Shown in pieces: positions 1-7,665 of a stretch of DNA of 46,822 nt. Below the pieces are notes generated by a model that made no database searches, was not told the DNA's origin, and was given only the letters and a program-made list of their open reading frames with translations. Source of the DNA: a virus. The stretch spans positions 1 through 46,822 of IMG/VR virus record IMGVR_UViG_3300032516_000047; one strand, given 5' to 3'. Position numbers and translations under genes: made by a program. Positions within the stretch are counted from its first letter, which is position 1. Every line of letters starts with the position of its first letter.

Positions 1-1
1 G

Positions 2-241
2 TGTATTATGTCACGACTATATCGCAAGCCAGACCAGATAATACAGCCGTGGATGTTTGGCCACGGCGAAACGAAGGCAACGTGCCTGTGGTTGAAGGGA
101 CTGCCGCCCTTGGTTTCAACAAATGTGGTTGATGGCAGGGAGGCACGGATACACAAGATGCCGCCATCCCCGGAGCGGTGGCGGGAACGGTCGAGGACGT
201 ATGCCGGGGTTGCGGAAGCGATGGCAGAACAGTGGGGATAA
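2..241 (+). CDS. C-terminal part of phage cytosine-methylase-like protein (5' truncated)
   Basis: The frame is open from base 2, so the gene begins before the window; the ATG at 8 is probably internal. The visible 79 residues carry the block QPWMFGHGETKATCLWLKGL followed by PPLVSTNVV and a SRTYAGVAEAMAEQWG ending. I recognise this combination from the C-terminus of a phage protein family usually annotated as Dcm-like DNA methylase. The SAM-binding and catalytic parts would lie outside the window, so activity cannot be judged. It ends with TAA at 239-241. The alternative is a related phage protein of unknown function that shares this C-terminal block. Confidence 0.6.
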   Translation, partial: CIMSRLYRKPDQIIQPWMFGHGETKATCLWLKGLPPLVSTNVVDGREARIHKMPPSPERWRERSRTYAGVAEAMAEQWG

Positions 242-344
242 CAACGAGCAGACGGGCGCTGCGAAAGTTGGGTGGATAGATAACGCTTCATTGCGTCATT
301 GAGCTTGTTGGTGGAAATTGTCAAGCGCAAAGAAAGGATATTAT

Positions 345-578
345 ATGCCCGCCGAAATAAAACCGTGTCCGTGTTGTGGAGGTGTAGCTGTAGCGCGTCC
401 TTTCAACTACACGGTTATTTGCAGTTCTTGTGGACTCCTTATTAATGGGCGTAGAAAATATCGCACATTGGGTGGGATTATCGCGGCGTGGAATCGGCGG
501 GCTGACACTATGGATGGTTTACAAACAGCGCCTAACACAGGCAGTACGCTAGTTGAAGCAACCAGCGCACGTGCCTGA
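345..578 (+). CDS. Lar-like zinc-ribbon protein
   Basis: This 77-residue protein has an N-terminal CPCC pair (KPCPCCGG), a second pair CSSC about 20 residues later, and the ending AAWNRR. That is the pattern of Lar-type restriction-alleviation proteins and related small phage zinc ribbons (CPFCGG ... AWNRR). The ATG at 345 is preferred over an in-frame TTG at 318 because AGAAAGGA lies six bases upstream. Lar of Rac prophage modulates type I restriction, but many family members are untested, so function here is inferred from motif only. The last 20 residues after the AWNRR motif are not part of the family pattern. Confidence 0.6.
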   Translation: MPAEIKPCPCCGGVAVARPFNYTVICSSCGLLINGRRKYRTLGGIIAAWNRRADTMDGLQTAPNTGSTLVEATSARA

Positions 579-622
579 AACGTTGGCCGAAATGCCGTTT
601 ACATTTACCATAGGGGGTCGCA

Positions 623-775
623 ATGAAAATCACATTCGATGTTGCTTCGGTATCAGAGGGGATTCGGTTAATTGATCTGGTTGCACGGGGGTGGGTGCGC
701 GACCCCCCAAGATCAAATGGTCGAGCACGTCGGCCAACAGGCAAAGCCATGCCACGTGTACGCAGCAGGCGTTAG
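623..775 (+). CDS. small basic hypothetical protein
   Basis: A 50-residue ORF starts at ATG 623 behind GGGGGTCGCA. The first half (KITFDVASVSEGIRLIDLV) could form strand and helix. The second half is very rich in Arg and Pro, ending VRSRR. No family is recognised. It fills an otherwise empty interval between the Lar-like gene and the next small ORF, in the same direction. The basic tail would suit nucleic-acid binding, but this is only composition. It could equally be a chance ORF. Confidence 0.35.
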   Translation: MKITFDVASVSEGIRLIDLVARGWVRDPPRSNGRARRPTGKAMPRVRSRR

Positions 776-778
776 CTG

Positions 779-1054
779 GCGTTGCACGCAATTTTGCGGC
801 GACCATTTGATAGGAGGGCGGCATGAAGTTCGAGTGTGGCAAGTGCGTGGTGCCGAATCGTGTCTGCAATAGACACTATGACTGTGTGTTGGATGTGTGG
901 CATGCCGCTCTGAAGTCAGTGGAGCGCCGCAAAACAGTCCGCCCGAAGCGGGCCGTGCAACAGGCAAAGGGCGAAATCTGTATGAAGAATGGTAAATGCA
1001 CCGTCGATTGGTAGCGGGCAGACATCACCCATTTGCCAAGCGTTGCACGCAATT
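779..1054. repeat. 15-bp direct repeat pair GCGTTGCACGCAATT
   Basis: The same 15 bases occur at 779-793 and 1040-1054, each just after the stop codon of one small ORF and just before the ribosome site of the next. TTGC-AC-GCAA inside the repeat forms a short imperfect dyad. It looks like a duplicated intergenic segment accompanying the small ORFs. No function can be assigned. Confidence 0.5.
823..1014 (+). CDS. Cys-rich small hypothetical protein
   Basis: This 63-residue protein has CGKC near its start, then CNRHYDC, and a final C in GKCTVDW, so a small metal-binding knuckle is plausible. A strong AGGAGG at 812-817 sits five bases before ATG 823, which is the best support that it is translated. 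It is basic in the middle (KSVERRKTVRPKRAVQQAKG). No family is recognised. It belongs to a row of short Cys/His-containing ORFs at the left edge of the window. Confidence 0.5.
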   Translation: MKFECGKCVVPNRVCNRHYDCVLDVWHAALKSVERRKTVRPKRAVQQAKGEICMKNGKCTVDW

Positions 1055-1076
1055 GGCCACTGGGCCGGAGGGGTGA

Positions 1077-1331
1077 ATGGATATATACGACAGGGTGAAT
1101 GCGGCGTATCGCGCGGTCCACGGATGCAAACAGTCCGTGCGCAAGCAGGCTGTGGGAGCAGCGTCGTGGTTGACATGTTCTGCGCACGAGCACGTGTGGA
1201 ATGACCGCGAGACGCTTGCCATGGCGTATCATGTGTTGTGGTCAGAAAAAACGATACGTCGATTGGTTGGCATTGCCAAACGTCTGCGGGGAGGCCCAAA
1301 GCGTGGCCAACTCCGCACAACAGGCCGCTGA
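1077..1331 (+). CDS. small hypothetical protein
   Basis: An 84-residue ORF begins at ATG 1077 with GGAGGGG upstream. It starts DIYDRVNAAYRAVHGC and ends in a basic stretch (RRLVGIAKRLRGGPKRGQ), with predicted helix through most of its length. No domain is recognised. It lies in the same orientation and spacing as the preceding small ORFs. Confidence rests on the ribosome site and on the absence of a better gene in this stretch. Confidence 0.4.
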   Translation: MDIYDRVNAAYRAVHGCKQSVRKQAVGAASWLTCSAHEHVWNDRETLAMAYHVLWSEKTIRRLVGIAKRLRGGPKRGQLRTTGR

Positions 1332-1332
1332 A

Positions 1333-1425
1333 GTGAAGTACGGCGGTGGTCACGTGGCCCCATGCGGGCACTACGTAAATAACGGAGAGACGTGCCACGT
1401 GTGCTATGCGGCAGCCGTTGGCTGA
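1333..1425 (+). CDS. possible 30-residue Cys/His peptide
   Basis: A GTG at 1333 follows directly on the stop of the previous ORF. It would encode a peptide containing HVAPCGHYVNNGETCHVC, spaced like a zinc-binding hairpin (C-x-H, then C-x2-C). The frame is also open upstream to an ATG at 1201, but that reading overlaps the previous gene by 131 bases. No clear ribosome site is present. This may be a remnant of a larger zinc-finger gene. Confidence 0.2.
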   Translation: MKYGGGHVAPCGHYVNNGETCHVCYAAAVG

Positions 1426-1432
1426 AACGATC

Positions 1433-1473
1433 TAAAATCCTTATACAATCTCTATACGGCTCAAGGCATATAC
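1433..1473 (+). repeat. partial third copy of the AT-rich repeat
   Basis: About 41 bases beginning TAAAATCCTTATACAATCT match the left arm of the element at 34149 in direct orientation, with roughly six differences. Further on, CTTTACAAA at about 1480-1488 resembles the core of the full copies, and GGATTTTAG at 1538-1546 could be a degenerate right end. It appears to be a decayed or half copy. Confidence 0.6.
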
Positions 1474-1614
1474 CGTTTGCTTTACAAAAAGTATAGCCTT
1501 TTGTCAAGTGCGGATCGGACAAAATCCGGGTTTTCTGGATTTTAGAACCCTTAAAAAAGAGCACTTTTATACATTTAACGTCATAGATAAAATCAAGGGG
1601 TTAGGTGCGATTCC

Positions 1615-1755
1615 TAAAATCCTTATAAAATCCTTATACTCAGCAAATGGTATCCATGTAGAGGGAGAGGAATACTAATTAAGTGAACTTTACAAATAAT
1701 AATTATATATATGTATATAGGGCTTTTGCTGTATAAGGATTTTATAAGGATTTTA
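1615..1755. repeat. AT-rich palindromic element, copy A
   Basis: Perfect 25-bp inverted arms lie at 1615-1639 and 1731-1755, separated by 91 bp. Each arm is itself two tandem copies of AAATCCTTATA with an 11-bp period. The right 85 bp (1671-1755) match 34149-34233 in reverse orientation at about 90 percent without gaps, by hand alignment. The 11-bp period equals about one helical turn and suits paired protein binding. It could be an operator, an origin element, a recombination site or a mobile remnant; no flanking target duplication was seen. Confidence 0.8.
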
Positions 1756-1773
1756 TTTTGGTTGGATTTTTTA

Positions 1774-1789
1774 TGTTATATTAGGGACA
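1774..1789 (+). promoter_or_regulatory. extended -10 promoter, probably leaderless
   Basis: TGTTATATT at 1774-1782 is an extended -10 (TGn plus TATATT). The A of the terminase ATG (1789) lies seven bases after the hexamer, where transcription normally starts. No proper Shine-Dalgarno fits between, and no good -35 is found at 17 bp. The 16 bases around the start are shared, with one mismatch, with the promoter at 34315-34330. Confidence 0.5.
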
Positions 1790-2256
1790 TGGACAAGAGA
1801 ACACCCATAATCAAAGCTAAAAAAGGTCACACCGGCGATCACCTGCGGCGGACGCGTAAGACCGGCCGGAAGATCAAAATCATAAAATCTCATGGCGGTC
1901 CCAGGCAATGCACACCCGAGCAGTGCATCGCAGCCCTGAAGGCCACGACGGGGAACATCAGCGCCTCAGCCCGACGGCTCGGGCTTGAGCGTTCTGACTT
2001 TGTAAAGAGCTACATTGAGAAATTTCCGGAAGTGAAGGATTCAATCATCGAAGCGCGCACCGTTTGGATTGATGAGACGGAAGATATGCTGCAGCATAAA
2101 TGCAGGAAGGGCGAACCCTGGGCGATTTGTTTTTCGCTCAAGACCCAGGCCAAGGACCGAGGGTATGTAGAGAAAATGGAAATTGGCGGTCGGCTCGAAG
2201 GGCTGACCATTGCCATTGCAGGTCTTCCCAAGGACCTCTCCGGTGCTGACCTCTAA
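1789..2256 (+). CDS. terS: terminase small subunit-like protein
   Basis: A 155-residue protein immediately upstream of the large terminase. After a basic N-terminus (KAKKGHTGDHLRRTRKTGRK) comes a helix-turn-helix-like segment (CIAALKATTGNISASARRLG), then helices ending LKTQAKDRGYVEK. This matches the DNA-recognition plus oligomerisation layout of phage small terminases, which bind the packaging site and load the motor. ATG 1789 is chosen over an in-frame ATG at 1711 because the upstream 26 codons lie in the AT-rich repeat and promoter and give an unlikely hydrophobic sequence. No adequate ribosome site is present, in line with a leaderless start. Confidence 0.7.
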   Translation: MDKRTPIIKAKKGHTGDHLRRTRKTGRKIKIIKSHGGPRQCTPEQCIAALKATTGNISASARRLGLERSDFVKSYIEKFPEVKDSIIEARTVWIDETEDMLQHKCRKGEPWAICFSLKTQAKDRGYVEKMEIGGRLEGLTIAIAGLPKDLSGADL

Positions 2257-2272
2257 CATCGTACTCTTCCTT

Positions 2273-3538
2273 ATGGCGCTGACACTGGACTTCTCCCGGC
2301 TGAAAGAAGTGACTCCGGAGAAGTTCTATCCGCTCTACACCGATAAGCACCGGCACCTGCATCTGATCGGGGGCGCGGGGTCGGGGAAGTCTCGATTCGC
2401 CGGCCAGAAATTTATTGTCCGTATCATGCACGGTATGGCTACGGGGAAGGTGCACCGAATAGTGGCACTGCGAAAGACCACGCCTGCGGCGAGGAAGTCT
2501 GTGTATGCCGTGTTTGATCATTATCGGATTGCCTGGGGGCTGGAGCGGATTATGCATCCGGTGCGGAGTGAATTGTCATTTCACTTCGTCAACGGCTCTC
2601 AGATAATTTGCGGCGGGCTGGATGATCCGTCAAAACTAAAATCTATCGAAGGCGTCACTGGGTTCTGGTTGGAGGAACCGACGGAGCTGACGCTCGATGA
2701 CCTGCGGCAGATACGGTTACGGCTGCGCGGTGACTTCAAATACCTCCAGGCGGTTTACACGTACAACCCCAGCGATCTTGGCTGTGCGCTGTATCAGAGC
2801 ATTTACCAGCACCTGCCTCCACGGTATACGGGGGAGATAGAGGGCGGACGCGGATACGTGATGCACTCCACGTATCACGATAACCCGTTCATTGACAAAG
2901 AATACATCGAAGAGCTTGAAGGGTTAAAAAATCAGGACGAGGGATACTATAAGATTTACTGCCTCGGTGAGTGGGGCGCGCGGAAGGCTCTGATTTACCA
3001 CGGACGGTATGAAGTGATTGAGGAACCGGACTGGTCGATGCAATTCGATGACGAATGTTACGGGCTTGACTTTGGCTATAACAATCCGACCGCGTTGCTG
3101 CATGTGGGGTTCCTGGACAACGTACCATGCGTAGAGGAAATTATCTACAGCCCGAAGCTCACAAACACCCAGCTCATCGAACGGATGCGCGAGGAAGAAG
3201 TCAGTCCGGATATCGTGATTTATGCTGACAGCGCAGAGCCGGCGCGGATACAGGAAATATGTGATGCCGGGTTTGATTGCCGCCCTGCTGAGAATGCCAA
3301 GAAGCCTAATGCGGTCAAAGCGCGGATTGATTACATTCAGAGTCGGGGCTTTCGGGTACGGGAGACGAGCGTTGAGACCATCGGGGAGCTCACCGGGTAT
3401 CGATGGAAAGAGGATCCGCGTACAGGTATTGTGCTTGACGAGCCGGTGAAATTTCGTGACCATGCTATGAATGCGATGGAGTACGCGATCTTTGAACATT
3501 GCTCACAGCGGATGATTCCGGGGATTGCATTCACATGA
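2273..3538 (+). CDS. terL: terminase large subunit
   Basis: This 421-residue packaging motor has an ATPase half with Walker A GGAGSGKS (residues 33-40) and a Walker B ending FWLEE (E134/E135). Its RNase H-like nuclease half has acidic residues in LDFGYNNP (D266), IYADSAEP (D319) and FRDHAMNAMEYA (D396). This is the layout of the PBSX/Terminase_3 group. It pumps DNA into the prohead and cuts it. ATG 2273 is preferred, although an in-frame start at 2210 would overlap the small subunit by 47 bases; neither has a strong ribosome site. Its stop overlaps the portal start (ATGA). Confidence 0.95.
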   Translation: MALTLDFSRLKEVTPEKFYPLYTDKHRHLHLIGGAGSGKSRFAGQKFIVRIMHGMATGKVHRIVALRKTTPAARKSVYAVFDHYRIAWGLERIMHPVRSELSFHFVNGSQIICGGLDDPSKLKSIEGVTGFWLEEPTELTLDDLRQIRLRLRGDFKYLQAVYTYNPSDLGCALYQSIYQHLPPRYTGEIEGGRGYVMHSTYHDNPFIDKEYIEELEGLKNQDEGYYKIYCLGEWGARKALIYHGRYEVIEEPDWSMQFDDECYGLDFGYNNPTALLHVGFLDNVPCVEEIIYSPKLTNTQLIERMREEEVSPDIVIYADSAEPARIQEICDAGFDCRPAENAKKPNAVKARIDYIQSRGFRVRETSVETIGELTGYRWKEDPRTGIVLDEPVKFRDHAMNAMEYAIFEHCSQRMIPGIAFT

Positions 3539-5736
3539 GTATAAGAGACTGGATTGTGGAGAAGTTGACGCGGCCGGCGCAGCAGTCATCGTATGTTCCG
3601 TCGAGCCTGATCCCGATGATTGACACGATTTCTACGACGGGGCTTTCCTACTCGACGCTGGTTGCGTCATATAAATCGTGGGTCTACATTGCGATTGACA
3701 AAATAGCGAAGACCGTTGCCATGTTGCCGCTCAGACTCTACACGTATGAGAAGAACGGCAAGGTGCTGAACGGTCGGGAGATGAAAGCCTCGTTCGCAAA
3801 GGACGGCCTCGGCCGGGCGGAACGCGTCCGGTGGTGCAAGGCGAATGATGTTGAGCGGGTGCTTGTGCCGGAACATCCGGTATACGAACTCTTTGCCCGA
3901 CCGAATGACGTGCAGAAGCGATATCATCTTTGGTACGACACGGTGGTGAAGCTGGAGATCGGTGGGCAGTGCGGATGGTATATGCCGCAGAACGGTCTCG
4001 GTATCCCGGCGGAGATATGGCCGTTGCCGCTGCGATCGAGCGGAGTGTTGTGCGCAAAACTCAGTGCCGCGGGGCTTCAGGGTTTTTCTTATACCGACGG
4101 GACCGTGAATCAAACTTTCACGCGCGAGGAGATGTTGTGGTTTATTATTCAGTCTCCGGCTAATTTCTACCAGCCGCAGTCTCCGCTCATGGCGCAGACA
4201 TACCCGTATGATATTGACAATTATCTGGCACAGCTGCAGTACCACATGTTCAGGAACCGCGCTGCACCGGGAATGGTGCTCAGCACGGATCAGCGACTTT
4301 CGCCCGCGCAGGTACAAGTGATAATCGACCAGATCAATACGCAGTATGCAGGGACGACGCGTGCGGGGCGCCCGATGATATTGCACAGTGGGCTTGAGCC
4401 GGGCGGGAATGCCACGGTGCCTCTCAAGGACCTGGTGATCGATAGCGTCGGCAAAGAGGTACAGCAGAAGCTTCTCAGTGCGTATGGCGTTCCCGCGGGC
4501 AAGGTGGGAATTGTGACCGATGTGAACCGCGCCAACATGGAGGCGCTTGACAAAACATATATGCAGGAAACAATACGCCCGCGCTGTATGCTGATCGAAG
4601 AGGTAATTGAGAGTGACTTACTCCCGCGGTATGACGAGCGGCTCACGGCGGATTTTGATTTGCCCGAGAACAGCGAGAGGGAACTTGACTTGCAGGAACG
4701 GCGTCAGAATCTTTCCAGCGGTTTCACTACGATAAATGAAGAGCGGATGCGGCAGGGGCTGGATGAAGTTGCCTGGGGCAATCAGCCGTGGCTTGGCGCC
4801 GGGTTACTGCAGCCGGACATGGAACCGGGAACTGAACCTCCGCCGGTCATTAAGCGTAAATCATTCCCAGCGGCGAAGGCTGCGGAAGTGGGAATTGATT
4901 TTGACTTCGACGACCCGCAAGTGCAGAAGCGGCTCGGAGACCGGCTGCGGAAGTTCAGCGATGAGGTGAGCGGGACGACTTTCGATGACGTGAGCGGCGT
5001 GCTTCGGGAAGGATTCAACGAAGGGCTTTCCCTCTCCGCGATTGCGGATAACCTGCGGGAGACATTCGATACATTCGACAAAGGCCGGGCAAATAACATT
5101 GCCCGCACCGAGTCAGTGTATTCGGTGAGTGCTGCTGATTTGGAAGTGGCAATGCAGAACGGGCTCGATGAAACGATGGTGAAGTATTGGATATCCTCAC
5201 GCGACAACGAAACCCGCGCAACGCACCTCGCCGCGGAGACGACGTACTCCGACGGTATCCCGATGGATGCTGATTTTCAAGTCGGCGATGACAGCATGCA
5301 GGCGCCAGGCATGGGATCGCTGGCGGAGGAAAATTGTAACTGCCGTTGTTCAATCGGCTATCGGGCGAAGGATGAAAAGAACTGGGCGTATGATGAAACT
5401 CGGTGGGCGGCAGAGGCCAAGGCTTCTGATCGCTGGATGCGTTCGTATGAGAGGTTGTTTCTTCGGACAGCAAAAAAGCTATTCAAAAAACAGGAACGGG
5501 AAATACTGTCCCGGCTCAATTCCAGCGGGGAACGGCTGAAGGGCCGTATTGCCGGATGGTCGCTGTCAAAAATACGGATGCACCTGAAGGCTACGGCGGC
5601 TGTGGCGGAACTTGTGCCGACGCGGGCGGAGATGGTGGAGCAGACGAAGGAAGCATTTGAGCCCGCGTACGCCTGGGTAATCGAGCACGCGGGAGAGCGT
5701 CGCGTGCAGGCGTTGCGCAAAGAAGGCGTCTCTTAA
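3535..5736 (+). CDS. portal protein fused to Mu gpF-like head morphogenesis domain
   Basis: A 733-residue protein whose start overlaps the terminase stop. Residues about 1-420 resemble HK97-type portals (early WVYIAIDKIAKTVAMLPL, later GVPAGKVGI and an acidic, charged C-end). Residues about 490-620 resemble the Mu gpF domain: an ADNLRETFD region, RANNIARTESVYS, then WISSRDNETRATH and a Cys-rich ENCNCRCSIGYR. The portal forms the dodecameric DNA gate; gpF-type proteins are minor head components, ejected in some phages. The two are usually neighbouring genes, and here the reading frame is uninterrupted. An upstream TTG at 3499 was rejected because the ATG couples to terL. Confidence 0.9.
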   Translation: MSIRDWIVEKLTRPAQQSSYVPSSLIPMIDTISTTGLSYSTLVASYKSWVYIAIDKIAKTVAMLPLRLYTYEKNGKVLNGREMKASFAKDGLGRAERVRWCKANDVERVLVPEHPVYELFARPNDVQKRYHLWYDTVVKLEIGGQCGWYMPQNGLGIPAEIWPLPLRSSGVLCAKLSAAGLQGFSYTDGTVNQTFTREEMLWFIIQSPANFYQPQSPLMAQTYPYDIDNYLAQLQYHMFRNRAAPGMVLSTDQRLSPAQVQVIIDQINTQYAGTTRAGRPMILHSGLEPGGNATVPLKDLVIDSVGKEVQQKLLSAYGVPAGKVGIVTDVNRANMEALDKTYMQETIRPRCMLIEEVIESDLLPRYDERLTADFDLPENSERELDLQERRQNLSSGFTTINEERMRQGLDEVAWGNQPWLGAGLLQPDMEPGTEPPPVIKRKSFPAAKAAEVGIDFDFDDPQVQKRLGDRLRKFSDEVSGTTFDDVSGVLREGFNEGLSLSAIADNLRETFDTFDKGRANNIARTESVYSVSAADLEVAMQNGLDETMVKYWISSRDNETRATHLAAETTYSDGIPMDADFQVGDDSMQAPGMGSLAEENCNCRCSIGYRAKDEKNWAYDETRWAAEAKASDRWMRSYERLFLRTAKKLFKKQEREILSRLNSSGERLKGRIAGWSLSKIRMHLKATAAVAELVPTRAEMVEQTKEAFEPAYAWVIEHAGERRVQALRKEGVS

Positions 5737-5748
5737 CAAGGGGGATGT

Positions 5749-5988
5749 ATGGGCAAGTGGAAAGAAAAAGCCGAGCAGATACGCGGGACCACCGCACCTG
5801 TCCCTGCACAAACAGTGAAGCTTGCGGAGACAGGTGACAGTTCCGGTACGTGTGGTACGTGCGTACATTGTGATCTTCGGAACGTCGGGTACTGTAAGAG
5901 TAAGAAAACGGTGGATGCCCTTGACGGATGGGATCGCATTATAGTGCTTCCGGCGAAATTTGGGTGCGTGAACTGGGAGAAGAAATGA
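5749..5988 (+). CDS. small Cys-rich protein
   Basis: This 79-residue protein starts at ATG 5749 with AAGGGGG upstream. It has a charged N-terminal helix (GKWKEKAEQIRG), then CGTCVHC, a C in GYCKSKK and a last C in FGCVNWEKK, suggesting one zinc site. I do not recognise the family. It sits between the portal and the protease genes, and its stop overlaps the next start. It may be a minor head or accessory protein. Confidence 0.7.
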   Translation: MGKWKEKAEQIRGTTAPVPAQTVKLAETGDSSGTCGTCVHCDLRNVGYCKSKKTVDALDGWDRIIVLPAKFGCVNWEKK

Positions 5989-6269
5989 AGGCATTATACG
6001 CGTTGATTGTTCTCGGCTGCCTGATGGTGTTGGTCGGTCTTACCGGGGGATGTGAGCCGGACACGTTTGTGATCGAGGACGTGACGCAGGAGATTGTTGA
6101 TACGATCTACATCTACGACATCGGCCAGGGTAGGGCCGGGGTGTGTGCGGTGTGTCGTTCGGATACTCTTGATACGATCCTTGAGGTTGCGTCGTTTGAT
6201 GCGTGCGCCGCAGAGGCGGAGCGCACCGCAGGTACTGTTTGTGCATACAGTCAATTTTGGAGGGAGTAA
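5985..6269 (+). CDS. small putative lipoprotein or secreted protein
   Basis: This 94-residue protein begins MKALYALIVLGCLMVLVGLTGGC, a short basic start plus an 18-residue hydrophobic stretch ending at C23. That looks like a lipoprotein signal, although the lipobox is atypical (T-G-G-C, with Thr at -3). The rest is acidic and carries three more cysteines (CAVC, FDAC, TVCAY). ATG 5985 overlaps the previous stop (ATGA); an upstream in-frame start at 5928 would lie inside that gene. Envelope proteins are unusual between portal and protease. It could be a superinfection-exclusion or spanin-like protein; this is a guess. Confidence 0.65.
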   Translation: MKALYALIVLGCLMVLVGLTGGCEPDTFVIEDVTQEIVDTIYIYDIGQGRAGVCAVCRSDTLDTILEVASFDACAAEAERTAGTVCAYSQFWRE

Positions 6270-6274
6270 CGGGT

Positions 6275-7663
6275 ATGGCAAAAATGCAGAAGTTGTTCCT
6301 ACCATGTGAAGTGAAATCCTTTGACGACAAAGAGCTGATCGTTGAGCACTTCATCTCAACGGAGACCGAGGATCGTTCAGGTGATACCGTGGACCCGGAC
6401 GGGATGATACTCGACGGCGTACCGTCGGTGCTGAAACAGCACGGCCAGGATCACGATGTAGGCAGCGAGCCGATCGCCCGCTGCCTTGCATTGGAGGCCG
6501 CGACGAATGACAAGGGCGCGAAAGGCATACGGGCAAAGACTCAGTACTACGATGGCTCAGGGCTGAAGCCGCCCGACAATACCGGCCGGCGTCTATACGA
6601 GAAGGCCAAGGGCTTATTTATGCCGTACTGGTCAATCGGGTTTATCCCGTACGTGACGGAGCCAAAGGGCAACGGCGGTCGCAGGATCAAGAGCTGGCTC
6701 TGCGTAGAGTACTCCCAGGTAGGAGTGCCGGACAATATACAGGCGAAGGGATTTATCCCCAGCGATGAGCACCTGGTGCTTGACGGTGTGCCTGAGCACC
6801 GTATGGTTGATGGAGTGGACATTGATGCCAGATACGCAGATGCGTATGCCAAGGGCTTCAAGATACACTCCCAGGGCGACGTGCTGCAACATTTCGCGCG
6901 GAAGTTTCGCGAGTCTGATCCTCATATTGAGGCGAAGCGCAACGATGCCGAGTTTCTGGTTGAGAGTCGTCCCGTCGCCGTCGTTTATCAGAAGCAGAAT
7001 GACGCATGGGTGCGGGTCGAGTTCTGGTATGATCCTGCGGAGGGATGGACAAAGGATCTCGCGCAGGCGCATGCAGAGGGGCTTGGCGGAGAGTTCCGCG
7101 CGCCGGCCATGGTGGAGGTGAAGTCTTTGACCACAAGCCTTGAATGGTCAAACGAGTATCGGGCATTGAACGGAAGCATGGAAACATTCCTCGGCGATTT
7201 GCTGTGGCGGTCTGAAGTACCAAGCGAAAAGGATATCCGCAAGGCCGTCAAAGAGTATGCTGTGTATATCGAGCGGCACGCCCTGGCGCTCTTCGCGGTG
7301 ATGGCCGCAATGACAGAAGAACAGGCACAGAAGTGCCTCAAAGATATTATAGAGCACAAGGCCCTTGTCCCCGCTGATCCGGCACCGGGGAACGGCAACG
7401 GCGTTGCGGCTCCTGTTACACCACCGGCCGCGGTACCAATACAAACGGATGCCTCCCCTGAAGCGGAGGTCGCAGAAGAGGGTATGCAGATTGAAGGAGC
7501 GGATTTCCAAATCGTCGGCGATGTGGTCTCCAGCCATGTAGACGCCGTTGATGCGGAGCCCGTGTTCGATTTCGATGCGGATGAACTGAAAAGCCACGTG
7601 CTGTCGGTGAGCGCAGAGGCGGTACGGGGCGAAGTCAACAAGCTGCGCGGTAGGATGGACTAA
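6275..7663 (+). CDS. HK97-like prohead protease with long C-terminal extension
   Basis: This 462-residue protein has the prohead protease pattern in its first 160 residues: VLKQHGQDHDVG (candidate catalytic H56), EPIARC (matching PIGR of the family), MPYWSIGF (candidate S120) and WLCVEYSQVGVP (matching the EVSLVPVP strand). The protease trims capsid and scaffold during maturation. The family is usually about 200 residues; the additional 300, ending in an acidic, Ala/Pro-rich region and a charged helix (ELKSHVLSVSAEAVRGEVNK), may be the scaffold. ATG 6275 follows GGAGGGA. The major capsid gene follows after two bases. Confidence 0.8.
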   Translation: MAKMQKLFLPCEVKSFDDKELIVEHFISTETEDRSGDTVDPDGMILDGVPSVLKQHGQDHDVGSEPIARCLALEAATNDKGAKGIRAKTQYYDGSGLKPPDNTGRRLYEKAKGLFMPYWSIGFIPYVTEPKGNGGRRIKSWLCVEYSQVGVPDNIQAKGFIPSDEHLVLDGVPEHRMVDGVDIDARYADAYAKGFKIHSQGDVLQHFARKFRESDPHIEAKRNDAEFLVESRPVAVVYQKQNDAWVRVEFWYDPAEGWTKDLAQAHAEGLGGEFRAPAMVEVKSLTTSLEWSNEYRALNGSMETFLGDLLWRSEVPSEKDIRKAVKEYAVYIERHALALFAVMAAMTEEQAQKCLKDIIEHKALVPADPAPGNGNGVAAPVTPPAAVPIQTDASPEAEVAEEGMQIEGADFQIVGDVVSSHVDAVDAEPVFDFDADELKSHVLSVSAEAVRGEVNKLRGRMD

Positions 7664-7665
7664 TA

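Larger units (their letters stand above)
1426..1788. other. AT-rich non-coding stretch before the packaging genes
   Basis: No credible gene lies here. The stretch is much richer in A and T than its neighbours. It contains two copies of a repeat family beginning TAAAATCCTTATA (at 1433 and 1615) and a short dyad AAAATCC-9 nt-GGATTTT at about 1522-1544. It ends in a promoter-like sequence at 1774-1788. It may hold regulatory or replication functions. I see no tRNA or protein-coding signal. Confidence 0.7.

Noticed and set aside
530-600. attC-like integron cassette site
   Set aside because: GCCTAAC and GTTGGC boxes are present near the Lar-like gene end, but the second box does not fit the GTTRRRY pattern and similar boxes nearby do not pair consistently.
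1615-1755. Insertion sequence or MITE
   Set aside because: Inverted arms exist, but no target-site duplication is visible on either side of this copy or of the copy at 34149, and no transposase is present. Kept as a repeat of unknown function.
1711-1788. Upstream ATG for the small terminase
   Set aside because: The added codons run through the palindrome arm and the -10 element, giving an implausible hydrophobic leader.
1426-1788. tRNA gene or replication-origin call in the AT-rich gap
   Set aside because: No cloverleaf-like sequence was found by eye, and repeats plus AT-richness alone do not establish an origin.
6988-7641. Long open frames on the minus strand (here 217 codons; others at 3667-4386, 8227-8997, 40443-41222)
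   Set aside because: They lie wholly inside well-supported plus-strand genes, lack ribosome sites and recognisable motifs, and are expected by-products of GC-rich codon use.
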